A stretch of DNA of 64,000 nt from Streptomyces ruber (GTDB lineage: Bacteria; Actinomycetota; Actinomycetes; Streptomycetales; Streptomycetaceae), in the NCBI RefSeq assembly GCF_014648075.1, contig NZ_BMQK01000016.1:62001-126000 (forward strand), written 5' to 3'. The notes under the pieces were generated by a model, which did no database searches, was not told where the DNA came from, and saw only the letters and a program-made list of their open reading frames with translations. The position numbers were made by a program, and so were the translations under genes. Positions 43,038 to 50,165 of the stretch are shown one piece after another. How positions within the stretch are numbered: position 1 is the first letter of the stretch; the number at the start of each line of letters is the position of its first letter.

Positions 43038-43958
43038 TCATCCGTACGGGACGACGGCGACCGGGCAGGCGACGTGGTGCAGCACGGCGTGCGTGACCGG
43101 GCCGATGTGGCCGCCGCCACCGCTCCCCCGGTCGCGGCGGCCCACGACGACGAGCCCCGCGCCGGCCGCGGCGCGCACCAGTTCGTCGGCGGCCCGGTCC
43201 TCGGTCACGGTCTCCGCCACCGTGATCCGCGGCCATTTCTCCCGCCAGGGGTGCAGTGCCGCGACCACGGCGCGCGCGTGCTCCGCGAGCGGCTCCGCGC
43301 CCGCGCCCGGCGGCGCGCCCGTCCGGTCCGCTCCGTCGCCGCCGAAGGCATGGACCACCCGCAGCGGGGCGCCGCGCAGGTGCGCCGCCTCGAAGGCGAA
43401 ACCGACCAGCTCGTCGGGGGGTACGTGCTCGTCACCGGCGGCGCCGACGTCGAGACCGAGCACCACGTCGCGGTACGGCACCTCCGGGATCTCCTCCGGG
43501 GAGACCCCGTCGACGACCGGCAGGTGCTCGGACGCGGCACCCACACCCGCGCGGACGATCACCACGGGGCGCGGCGACCGGGCCACGACCCGCTGGGACA
43601 CCGAGCCGACGAGGAACCCGGCGGCGGCGCTGAGCCCCCGGGAGCCGAGCACCACCGCTTCGGCCCCGTCGGCCACCGACAGCAGGACGGTGACCGGGTC
43701 CTCGGCGACCAGCCGCTCCTCGACCTCGAGGCCCGGGTGCGCGGTGCGCACGCCGGCGGCCGTCCGGGCGAGGGCGCGCTCGGCCCAGTCCTGCGGCGAC
43801 ACACCGGCGGACCCGGGCACCGACGGGTGCGGGCGCCACTGCCAGGCGTGCACGAGGAGGAGCGGGCTGCCGCGGCGGACCGCCTCGCGGGCCGCCCAGT
43901 GCGCGGCCGCGAGGCTCTCGGGAGATCCGTCGATTCCCGCGGCGACGTGTCGCACCAT
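43038..43958 (-). CDS. Universal stress protein, two Usp domains
   Basis: 306-residue tandem Usp protein. Domain 1 (about 1-140) starts VAAGIDGSPESLAAAHWA and has the ATP-binding GSRGLSAAAGFLVGSVS motif near 115. Domain 2 (about 160-306) begins VVLGLDVGAAGDEH and ends VVVGRRDRGSGGGGHIGPV. Both ATP-loop patterns (G-x2-G-x8-9-G-S/T) are recognisable. The ATG at 43958 follows GGAGGTGTGG. Such proteins are typical of dormancy or hypoxia regulons in actinobacteria. Confidence 0.92.
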   Translation of the reverse strand: MVRHVAAGIDGSPESLAAAHWAAREAVRRGSPLLLVHAWQWRPHPSVPGSAGVSPQDWAERALARTAAGVRTAHPGLEVEERLVAEDPVTVLLSVADGAEAVVLGSRGLSAAAGFLVGSVSQRVVARSPRPVVIVRAGVGAASEHLPVVDGVSPEEIPEVPYRDVVLGLDVGAAGDEHVPPDELVGFAFEAAHLRGAPLRVVHAFGGDGADRTGAPPGAGAEPLAEHARAVVAALHPWREKWPRITVAETVTEDRAADELVRAAAGAGLVVVGRRDRGSGGGGHIGPVTHAVLHHVACPVAVVPYG

Positions 43959-44195
43959 GATCCACACCTCCTGCGGCCGCACCCGGCCCGGTCCTCGGCC
44001 CCTGCTCCGAGCCTGGTGGGAGCGCGGGTTCCGGGCAAGTGCGGGCCGGCCCCGGCGGTCCTTTCCGGCCTCGGCCGCGGCCCACGGTGACGCGCCGGGC
44101 GCGGGCACGCATCCGTCCTGCCGACTTATGGCGGCGACGGTGCCGGAGAGCGACGCTGGAGGTGGCAGCTTCGTACGCGCCCGGGAGGCACCGCC

Positions 44196-44660
44196 ATGAA
44201 CGCTCCGTCAGCCGGTCCGATGCTCCGCGCGCTCCCCGCCGCTCACCGGCAGCGGCTGATGCGCATCGCCGACGAGGTGTCGTTCCCGCAGGGCGCCCGG
44301 CTCTTCGAGGAGGACAGGACCGCCGACCGGTTCTGGGTGATCCGCACCGGGACCGTCGACCTCGACATGCGGGTGCCGGGGCGGCGCGCGGCCGTGATCG
44401 AGACCCTGGGGATGAACGAACTCGTCGGCTGGTCCTGGCTCTTCGCCCCGCACACCTGGCACCTGGGCGCCGAGGCGACGAGCCCCGTACGGGCGTACGA
44501 GTTCGACGCCGCGAGGGCACGGGAGCTGTGCCGGGAGGATCCCGTGTTCGGGCTGGCGGTCGCCGAGTGGATCGGCGGCATCCTCGCCCACCGGCTGCGG
44601 GCGGCCCGCAGCCGGCTGCTCGACCTGTACGCCCCGCACGGCGGCGTCGGCTTCCTCTGA
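44196..44660 (+). CDS. Cyclic-nucleotide-binding-fold (Crp N-terminal-like) protein
   Basis: 154-residue stand-alone CNB domain. The beta-roll is visible as VSFPQGARLFEEDRTADRFW, IRTGTVDLDM, GMNELVGWSWLFAPHTW and SPVRAYEFDAARARELC. The phosphate-binding cassette arginine/serine pair is not conserved, so cAMP binding is doubtful. There is no DNA-binding domain. Similar stand-alone proteins occur next to universal stress proteins and redox genes in Streptomyces. RBS is weak before ATG 44196. Confidence 0.85.
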   Translation: MNAPSAGPMLRALPAAHRQRLMRIADEVSFPQGARLFEEDRTADRFWVIRTGTVDLDMRVPGRRAAVIETLGMNELVGWSWLFAPHTWHLGAEATSPVRAYEFDAARARELCREDPVFGLAVAEWIGGILAHRLRAARSRLLDLYAPHGGVGFL

Positions 44661-44706
44661 CCCCGGGCCGCGGACGGGGATCGCGCCAGGGCGGTGCCGG
44701 GCGCGG

Positions 44707-45384
44707 TCATCCCTTTCCCGCCAGCCTCCCGACCAGATGGGTCCAGCCGTCCTCCAGCCGCTCCAGCGTCATGCCCCGCCGGGCCACCAGATGGTCGACG
44801 AGGCTGACGTCCAGGTATCCCAGCAGGGTCTGGGCGAGGAGTTCGACGTCGCCCGGCGCCTCGGCCCGGCGCAGCAGCATGCAGAGGTGGCTCAGCCGCA
44901 GGAGCCCCGCCGGGCTGGTGTGCCGGCGGGAGGCGTCGGCATGGGCGGCCAGGTAGAGGTCGCGGTGGGCGTGGTCGTGCCGGATGACGGCCGCGCCGAA
45001 CGCCCGCAGCCGCTCGACCGGCGGCGCGTCCGGCCCGAGCGGCGGCGGGCCGGTGAGGAAGGCCGCCTGGAGCTCCCGCTCGTGGTGGTCGAGCAGGGCG
45101 ATCAGCAGCCCGGTGCGGTCGCCGAACCGCCGGAAGACGGTGCCCTTGCCGACCTGGGCGGCGTTCGCCACCGCCTCCATGGTCAGCCTGGCCGCCCCGC
45201 CCTCGTCCGCCAGCCGGGCGGCGACCTCCAGCAGACGGGTGCGGTTGCGCGCCGCGTCCGCGCGCAGCCGGGGCGGTTCGCCGGGGGCAGGGACGACCTC
45301 CGGCAGGGCGTTGAGCTTCTTCAGGTCGTCCAGGAGGTCGTCGTGTCCCTCGGGCACGGGGAAGGGCGGCAGCGGCTCGGTCAT
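44707..45384 (-). CDS. TetR-family transcriptional repressor
   Basis: 225 residues. An N-terminal extension of about 45 polar residues precedes the TetR helix-turn-helix (RTRLLEVAARLADEGGAARL, then AQVGKGTVFRRFGDR, residues about 48-95). The C-terminal ligand domain is helical. ATG 45384 is chosen because the upstream continuation is intergenic and contains operators. It is divergent from an FMN reductase gene; three identical palindromes lie between, so it almost certainly represses both. Confidence 0.92.
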   Translation of the reverse strand: MTEPLPPFPVPEGHDDLLDDLKKLNALPEVVPAPGEPPRLRADAARNRTRLLEVAARLADEGGAARLTMEAVANAAQVGKGTVFRRFGDRTGLLIALLDHHERELQAAFLTGPPPLGPDAPPVERLRAFGAAVIRHDHAHRDLYLAAHADASRRHTSPAGLLRLSHLCMLLRRAEAPGDVELLAQTLLGYLDVSLVDHLVARRGMTLERLEDGWTHLVGRLAGKG

Positions 45385-45416
45385 GGGTCGAGCGTAGCGC
45401 TCATCACACAGACAAG

Positions 45417-45430
45417 CGGACCACGGTCCG
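45417..45430. promoter_or_regulatory. TetR operator 1, CGGACC-N2-GGTCCG
   Basis: Perfect inverted repeat CGGACC-AC-GGTCCG, 33 bp upstream of the TetR ATG. It is the same 6+2+6 pattern as two further sites in this intergenic region. Confidence 0.8.
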
Positions 45431-45449
45431 GATAGACTCGGAGGGCAAC

Positions 45450-45463
45450 CGGACCCTGGTCCG
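45450..45463. promoter_or_regulatory. TetR operator 2, CGGACC-N2-GGTCCG
   Basis: Perfect inverted repeat CGGACC-CT-GGTCCG, extended by one more pair (C/G) on the outside. Its centre is 33 bp, about three helical turns, from operator 1. Confidence 0.8.
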
Positions 45464-45508
45464 GATAGCGGGTGGACCCTCACCCCGAAGAAGTGGTACA
45501 ACTTTCAA

Positions 45509-45522
45509 CGGACCTCGGTCCG
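45509..45522. promoter_or_regulatory. TetR operator 3, CGGACC-N2-GGTCCG
   Basis: Perfect inverted repeat CGGACC-TC-GGTCCG, centre 59 bp from operator 2 and 57 bp upstream of the FMN reductase ATG. Placed to block the reductase promoter. Confidence 0.8.
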
Positions 45523-45578
45523 CTTGGCTTTCCCCACCGTCCTCAGCCCAGGACGACCGTTTTCTGAGGAGACAGCTC

Positions 45579-46139
45579 ATGTCCGTACGCATTCTCGCGC
45601 TCGTCGGCAGCCTGCGCGCCGGTTCGCACAACCGCCAGCTCGCCGAGGCCGCCGTCAAGCACGCCCCCGAGGGCGTCACGATCGAGCTGTTCGAGGGCCT
45701 CGCCGACGTGCCCTTCTACAACGAGGACATCGACGTCGAGGGCGGCGTCCCCGCCGCCGCGGCCCGCCTGCGCGAGGCCGCCGGCTCGGCCGACGCCTTC
45801 CTGCTCTTCTCCCCCGAGTACAACGGCTCCATCCCGGCCGTCCTGAAGAACGCCATCGACTGGCTGTCCCGCCCGTACGGCGCCGGCGCCTTCACCGGCA
45901 AGCCGGCCGCCGTCGTCGGCACCGCCTTCGGCCAGTACGGCGGCGTGTGGGCGCAGGACGAGACCCGCAAGGCCGTGGGCATCGCGGGCGCCTCCGTCCT
46001 GCAGGACGCCAAGCTGTCCATCCCCGAGTCCGTGGTCCGCTTCGCCGAGACCCACCCGGGCGACGACACCGAGGTCGTCGAGGGCCTGACCAAGGTCGTC
46101 GAGGCGCTCGCCCACGCGGGCTCGGCCGCCGCCGCCTGA
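45579..46139 (+). CDS. NADPH-dependent FMN reductase
   Basis: 186-residue flavodoxin-like reductase of the FMN_red/azoreductase group. The FMN phosphate loop is GSLRAGSHNRQLAEAA (residues about 9-24). The family motif LFSPEYNGSIPAVLKNAIDW lies at about 74-93, and GGVWAQDETRKAVG follows. It reduces flavins or quinones with NADPH. TetR control suggests a detoxification role for quinone-like compounds; the true substrate is not known. Codon use is highly biased, hinting at strong expression. Confidence 0.92.
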   Translation: MSVRILALVGSLRAGSHNRQLAEAAVKHAPEGVTIELFEGLADVPFYNEDIDVEGGVPAAAARLREAAGSADAFLLFSPEYNGSIPAVLKNAIDWLSRPYGAGAFTGKPAAVVGTAFGQYGGVWAQDETRKAVGIAGASVLQDAKLSIPESVVRFAETHPGDDTEVVEGLTKVVEALAHAGSAAAA

Positions 46140-46159
46140 CCGGGCACCCGGTAGCACGC

Positions 46160-46203
46160 GAACGGTGCCGGGCGGGGCAGTACGCCCCCGCCCGGCACCG
46201 TTC
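46160..46203 (+). terminator. Strong stem-loop terminator after the FMN reductase gene
   Basis: Perfect 18-bp stem, arms 46160-46177 and 46186-46203 (GAACGGTGCCGGGCGGGG and complement), 8-nt loop. It starts 20 bp after the stop codon and ends with TTCTCG. Confidence 0.88.
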
Positions 46204-46303
46204 TCGCGTTCTCGCACGGTCCGGCGCGTACGCACATAATGACCGCGTGGACGCGAACGCGTCCGGAGCCCCGTCCGTCTCCGCCCTCCGGAAGGGGAGC
46301 GAC

Positions 46304-47290
46304 GTGAGCGACCTGCACCACGGTCACCGGCACCCCCGTCTCCACTCCCACACCGCGGCCGACAAGGTCGACGCCGCCCTGGAGTCCTCCGCGCGCGGTA
46401 TGCGGGCGCTGTGGGTCTCGCTGGCCGTGCTCGGCGCGACGGCCGTGGCGCAGGCGGCCGTGGCCGTGGCCTCGGGGTCGGTCGCACTGCTGGGCGACAC
46501 CGTGCACAACGCGGCCGACGCGCTCACCGCCGTGCCGCTGGCCGTCGCCTTCGTGCTCGGCCGCCGCGCGGCGACGCGCCGGTTCACGTACGGCTACGGC
46601 AGGGCCGAGGACCTGGCGGGCCTCGTCGTCGTGCTGACGATCGCCGCCTCGGCGGCCTTCGCGGGCTGGACCGCGGTCACCCGGCTGCTCGATCCGCGGC
46701 CGGTGGACCATGTGCCCGTCGTCGCCGCGGCGGCGGTCGTCGGCTTCCTCGGCAACGAGTGGGTGGCCCGCCACCGCGTCCGCGTCGGCCGGGAGATCGG
46801 CTCCGCCGCGCTCGTCGCCGACGGACTGCACGCACGCACGGACGCCCTCACCTCACTGGCGGTCCTGGCGGGCGCGGGCGGCGCCGCCCTCGGCTGGGAG
46901 CTCGCCGACCCGCTGGTCGGGCTGGCGATCACGGCGGCGATCCTGCTGGTGCTGCGCGACGCCGCGCGCGAGGTGTTCGGGCGGGTCCTGGACGCCGTCG
47001 ACCCGGCGCTGGTGGACCGGGCCGAGCAGGCGCTCGGCGAGGTGCCGGGCGTGTGCGGGGTGGGCGAGCTGCGGCTGCGCTGGATCGGGCACCGGCTGCG
47101 GGCCGAGGTGGCGGTCGTGGTGGACGGGGAGGCGAGCGTCCGTCGGGCGCACGGCGTCGCGGTCGCGGCCGAGCACGCCCTGCTGCACGCCGTCCCCGGG
47201 CTCACCGCGGCCCTGGTGCACGCGGACCCGGCGCCGGTACCGGGCGAGGCGGACCCCCATCTGCCCCTCGCCCACCACACGGCCGCCTGA
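46304..47290 (+). CDS. Cation diffusion facilitator family metal exporter
   Basis: 328-residue CDF transporter. A His-rich N-terminus (DLHHGHRHPRLHSH) precedes six membrane helices. The metal-site motifs are GDTVHNAADAL near residue 64 in TM2 and ADGLHARTDALTSL near 170 in TM5: the H/D-x3-D pattern here is HN-x2-D and H-x3-D. A cytoplasmic metal-binding domain ends the protein (about 220-328). GTG 46304 follows GGGGAG; an upstream GTG at 46228 lacks an RBS. The metal could be Zn2+, Fe2+ or Co2+. Confidence 0.88.
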   Translation: MSDLHHGHRHPRLHSHTAADKVDAALESSARGMRALWVSLAVLGATAVAQAAVAVASGSVALLGDTVHNAADALTAVPLAVAFVLGRRAATRRFTYGYGRAEDLAGLVVVLTIAASAAFAGWTAVTRLLDPRPVDHVPVVAAAAVVGFLGNEWVARHRVRVGREIGSAALVADGLHARTDALTSLAVLAGAGGAALGWELADPLVGLAITAAILLVLRDAAREVFGRVLDAVDPALVDRAEQALGEVPGVCGVGELRLRWIGHRLRAEVAVVVDGEASVRRAHGVAVAAEHALLHAVPGLTAALVHADPAPVPGEADPHLPLAHHTAA

Positions 47291-47331
47291 GCGGCACCTG
47301 AGCGACGGGCCTACCGGCGCCGCGACCGCCG

Positions 47332-47889
47332 TCAGGCGATCCCCAGCCCCTCCAGCACCACCGCGTTCGGCAGTTCCGCGAACGCCTTGCCCGGCACGAG
47401 CAGCTTCCCGCGCCGCCGGCCGCTGCCCACCAGCACGTACGGCAGGTCGACCACCGCCGAGTCGACCAGCAGGGGCCATCCGTCCGGCAGCCCGATCGGG
47501 GTGACGCCCCCGTACTCCATCCCGGTCTCCCCGGTCGCGGTGTCCATCGAGGCGAACGACGCCTTGCGGGCGCCGAGCCGGCGCCGGACCACGCCGTTGA
47601 CGTCGACGCGGGTCGTGGACAGGACGAGACACGCGGCGAGCGTGGTCTCCCCGCCCCGCTTGCCCGCGACGACCACGCAGTTCGCGGACTGTTCGAGCAG
47701 TTCCTGCCCGTAGTGCTGCACGAAGGTCGCGGTGTCCGCCCACTCGGGTTCGGTGTCCACGTACACGATCTGCTCGGCGGGAACGCTGCCGGTCCAGTCG
47801 CGCACGGCGGCGGCGACCGGGGCGGTGAGCTCGTCGAGGCAGTCGGGGGCGGGCGTCGCGTGCTCGAAGTGTCCGATGGGTGCGTGCAT
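47332..47889 (-). CDS. YbaK/ProX-like aminoacyl-tRNA deacylase domain protein
   Basis: 185 residues of the YbaK/aminoacyl-tRNA-synthetase-associated fold. The conserved core reads QSANCVVVAGKRGGETTLAA (residues about 68-87) and VRRRLGARKASFASMDTA (about 100-117), with TGMEYGGVTPIGLPDGWPLL next. The Lys of KASFA is the family active-site lysine. It hydrolyses mischarged aminoacyl-tRNA in characterised members. ATG 47889 chosen; it converges with the CDF gene across 41 bp. Confidence 0.88.
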   Translation of the reverse strand: MHAPIGHFEHATPAPDCLDELTAPVAAAVRDWTGSVPAEQIVYVDTEPEWADTATFVQHYGQELLEQSANCVVVAGKRGGETTLAACLVLSTTRVDVNGVVRRRLGARKASFASMDTATGETGMEYGGVTPIGLPDGWPLLVDSAVVDLPYVLVGSGRRRGKLLVPGKAFAELPNAVVLEGLGIA

Positions 47890-47933
47890 GTGCCGCACGC
47901 TAACAGGACCGCACCGGACACCGGACCGGTGTC

Positions 47934-48728
47934 TCACTGCACGGGCGCCCCGCCGTCGTCCCGCGCCGCGAGCCCGCGCACGCCCTCCTCGTCCAGTTCG
48001 CCCAGCTCGTCCGGTACGGCCAGCGCCAGCAGTTGCTCGGACGTCACCCCGTCCGGTACCGGCACCGGTGCGGGCGTCCGCAGGGGCGGCTGCCAGCCGG
48101 CCGCGGGGTCCCAGCTGCGGACCACGCGCGCGGGCGCCCCGGCCACCACCGAGTGGTCGGGTACGACGCCGCGGACCACCGCGCCCGCGGCCACCACCAC
48201 GTTCCGTCCGATCCGCGCCCCCGGCAGGATCACGGCACCCGTCCCGATCCAGCAGCCGGGACCTATGGACACCGGCTCCATCCGCGGCCACTGCTTGCCG
48301 ATCGGCTGGTGCGGGTCGTCGTAGGAGTGGTTCGTGGAGGTGACGTAGACGTACGGCCCGACGTAGCAGTCGCTGCCGATGGTGACCGTCGTGTCGGCGA
48401 TGACGTGGCTGCCGCGGCCGAGGACCACACCGTCGCCGATGCGCAGGATCGGGTCGGGGCCGAGGTCGAGGTCGGGCATCAGCCCCGCGGTCAGCGTGAC
48501 CTGTTCGCCGATGACGCAGTGCGCGCCGAGGTGGATCCAGGGCTCCCCGAAGACCGTGCCGAGCGGGAAGGCCAGCCGGGTGCCGGCGCCCAGCGCGCCG
48601 AACCGGAACCGGCCCGGCCGGTCGGCGGTCACCGAACCCGTGCGCTGCACCCAGGCCCAGCCCGCGTGGACGGCCCGCTGGACGATGCGGCGCCGCCAGG
48701 ACGAGAACGTGTTCTTGCGCTCGGGCAC
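47934..48728 (-). CDS. Left-handed beta-helix acyltransferase
   Basis: 264-residue hexapeptide-repeat acetyltransferase. The repeats run over about residues 65-200 (for example GEQVTLTAGL, GDGVVLGRGSHVIADTTVTI, GPGCWIGTGAVILPGARIG, VVVAAGAVVRGVVPDHSVV). The catalytic His-type region is NHSYDDPHQPIG. It resembles sugar or antibiotic O-acetyltransferases. A Pro-rich C-terminal extension is not part of the helix. GTG 48728 start. Substrate unknown. Confidence 0.85.
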   Translation of the reverse strand: MPERKNTFSSWRRRIVQRAVHAGWAWVQRTGSVTADRPGRFRFGALGAGTRLAFPLGTVFGEPWIHLGAHCVIGEQVTLTAGLMPDLDLGPDPILRIGDGVVLGRGSHVIADTTVTIGSDCYVGPYVYVTSTNHSYDDPHQPIGKQWPRMEPVSIGPGCWIGTGAVILPGARIGRNVVVAAGAVVRGVVPDHSVVAGAPARVVRSWDPAAGWQPPLRTPAPVPVPDGVTSEQLLALAVPDELGELDEEGVRGLAARDDGGAPVQ

Positions 48729-48862
48729 CAGCTCACCGTACTGACCACGGCTGCCGCCCGGACCGCCGTACCGCTGTGATCTTCACCCCACGGCCCCGCG
48801 GGGGACGGGGGCGGCCGCACGGCTTACGGTGCCCGTACCCCGACGACACGAAGGAGCGGACG

Positions 48863-49393
48863 ATGACGCACGAGGCCCTGATCGCGGGTGTGGCCGGCAA
48901 GGAGCCGAAGGTGGACCGGCAGGCGTACACGGCACCGAGGTCCGTGGTGGTCGGCGAGGTGACGCTGCATCCGGGGGCGAGCGTCTGGTACGGCGCCGTG
49001 CTGCGCGCGGAGGCCGAGCCGATCGTCGTCGGCGCGAACAGCAACGTGCAGGACAACTGCACCCTCCACACCGACCCGGGCTTCCCGGTCTCGATCGGCG
49101 AGGGCGTCTCGATCGGGCACAACGCGGTGGTGCACGGCGCCACCGTCGAGGACGGCTGCCTGGTCGGGATGGGTGCCACGGTGCTGAACGGCGCGGTGAT
49201 CGGCGCCGGTTCGCTGGTCGCGGCGCAGGCGCTGGTGCCGCAGGGCATGCGGGTGCCGCCGGGTTCGCTGGTCGCGGGGGTGCCCGCGAAGGTCAGGCGG
49301 GAGCTGACGGCGGAGGAGCGCGAGGGCCTCGCCCTGAACGCGGCCCACTACGTGGAACTGGCCGGGACGCACCGCGAGGCGCACGAACGCTGA
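48863..49393 (+). CDS. Gamma-class carbonic anhydrase-like protein
   Basis: 176-residue left-handed beta-helix protein of the gamma-carbonic anhydrase/YrdA family. Three putative zinc histidines stand in NCTLHTDPGF and GHNAVVHGA (residues about 73, 90 and 95). Repeats such as GATVEDGCLVGMGATVLNGA form the helix; a helical C-terminus follows. Homologues reversibly hydrate CO2 or have lost activity. ATG 48863 follows GAAGGAGCGG. It is divergent from the acyltransferase gene. Confidence 0.9.
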   Translation: MTHEALIAGVAGKEPKVDRQAYTAPRSVVVGEVTLHPGASVWYGAVLRAEAEPIVVGANSNVQDNCTLHTDPGFPVSIGEGVSIGHNAVVHGATVEDGCLVGMGATVLNGAVIGAGSLVAAQALVPQGMRVPPGSLVAGVPAKVRRELTAEEREGLALNAAHYVELAGTHREAHER

Positions 49394-49411
49394 CCGGCCC
49401 GGCGGCGGAGG

Positions 49412-50059
49412 CTACTCGGCGGCCGGGACCGGTTCGGCCGCCGCCGGCTTCTCGTCCTGCGCCTTCCTCGCCTTGCGCCGCACGATCAGCATCGAGGCCG
49501 CACCGAGCAGCACCGCCACCACCAGGCCGAGCCAGGAGAAGCGCTTGAGCCAGGACTCGGCGACGACACCGACGTAGTAGACGACCGCCGTGGTGCCGCC
49601 CGCCCACACGATGCCGCCGAGGACGTTGGCGATCAGGAACTTCCAGTACGGCATGCGCAGCACGCCCGCCAGCGGTCCGGCGAAGATGCGCAGCAGGGCC
49701 ACGAACCGGCCGAAGAAGACGGCCCACATGCCCCACTTCCGGAAGGACCGCTCGGCGGTGGCGACATGGCCCTCGCTGAAGTGCCGGGGGAACCTGTCGC
49801 CGAGCCAGGCCAGCAGCGGGCGCCCGCCCTTGCGGCCGATGGCGTAGCCGATGGAGTCACCGATGATCGCGCCCGCGGTGGCGCACGCGCCGAGGACGAC
49901 CGGGTCGATGTCACCGTGCTGCGAGGCCAGCAGGGCGGAGGAGACCAGGATGATCTCGCCGGGCAGCGGGATGCCCAGACTCTCCACGCCGATGACCAGG
50001 CCCACCAGCGCGTAGATGCTCACCGCGGGCACCGTCTCGAGCCATTCCTGGACGTGCAA
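49412..50059 (-). CDS. DedA family membrane protein
   Basis: 215-residue DedA protein. Motifs: GIPLPGEIILVSSALLAS near residue 27 (conserved Glu), GDSIGYAIGRKGG near 63 and FFGRFVALLRIFAGPLAG near 105 (conserved Arg). Family members are undecaprenyl-phosphate or lipid flippases. A TTG at 50059 is chosen as start because AAAGGAG stands eight bases before it; a GTG upstream (VNAKG) lacks an RBS. The C-terminus is a Lys/Ala/Pro-rich tail. Confidence 0.9.
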   Translation of the reverse strand: MHVQEWLETVPAVSIYALVGLVIGVESLGIPLPGEIILVSSALLASQHGDIDPVVLGACATAGAIIGDSIGYAIGRKGGRPLLAWLGDRFPRHFSEGHVATAERSFRKWGMWAVFFGRFVALLRIFAGPLAGVLRMPYWKFLIANVLGGIVWAGGTTAVVYYVGVVAESWLKRFSWLGLVVAVLLGAASMLIVRRKARKAQDEKPAAAEPVPAAE

Positions 50060-50165
50060 CGCCGCCGCTCCTTTCGCGTTCACCGGGCCTGACGGCTCCC
50101 GGCGTGCGGCTCCCGGGGAGCCGCACGCCGGGCAGCCTACCTCTTCGAGAAGACGCGTCCGCGGG

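Noticed and set aside
45404..45679. Small minus-strand frame across the TetR/FMN reductase intergenic region
   Set aside because: It overlaps the operators and the start of the reductase gene and lacks coding features.
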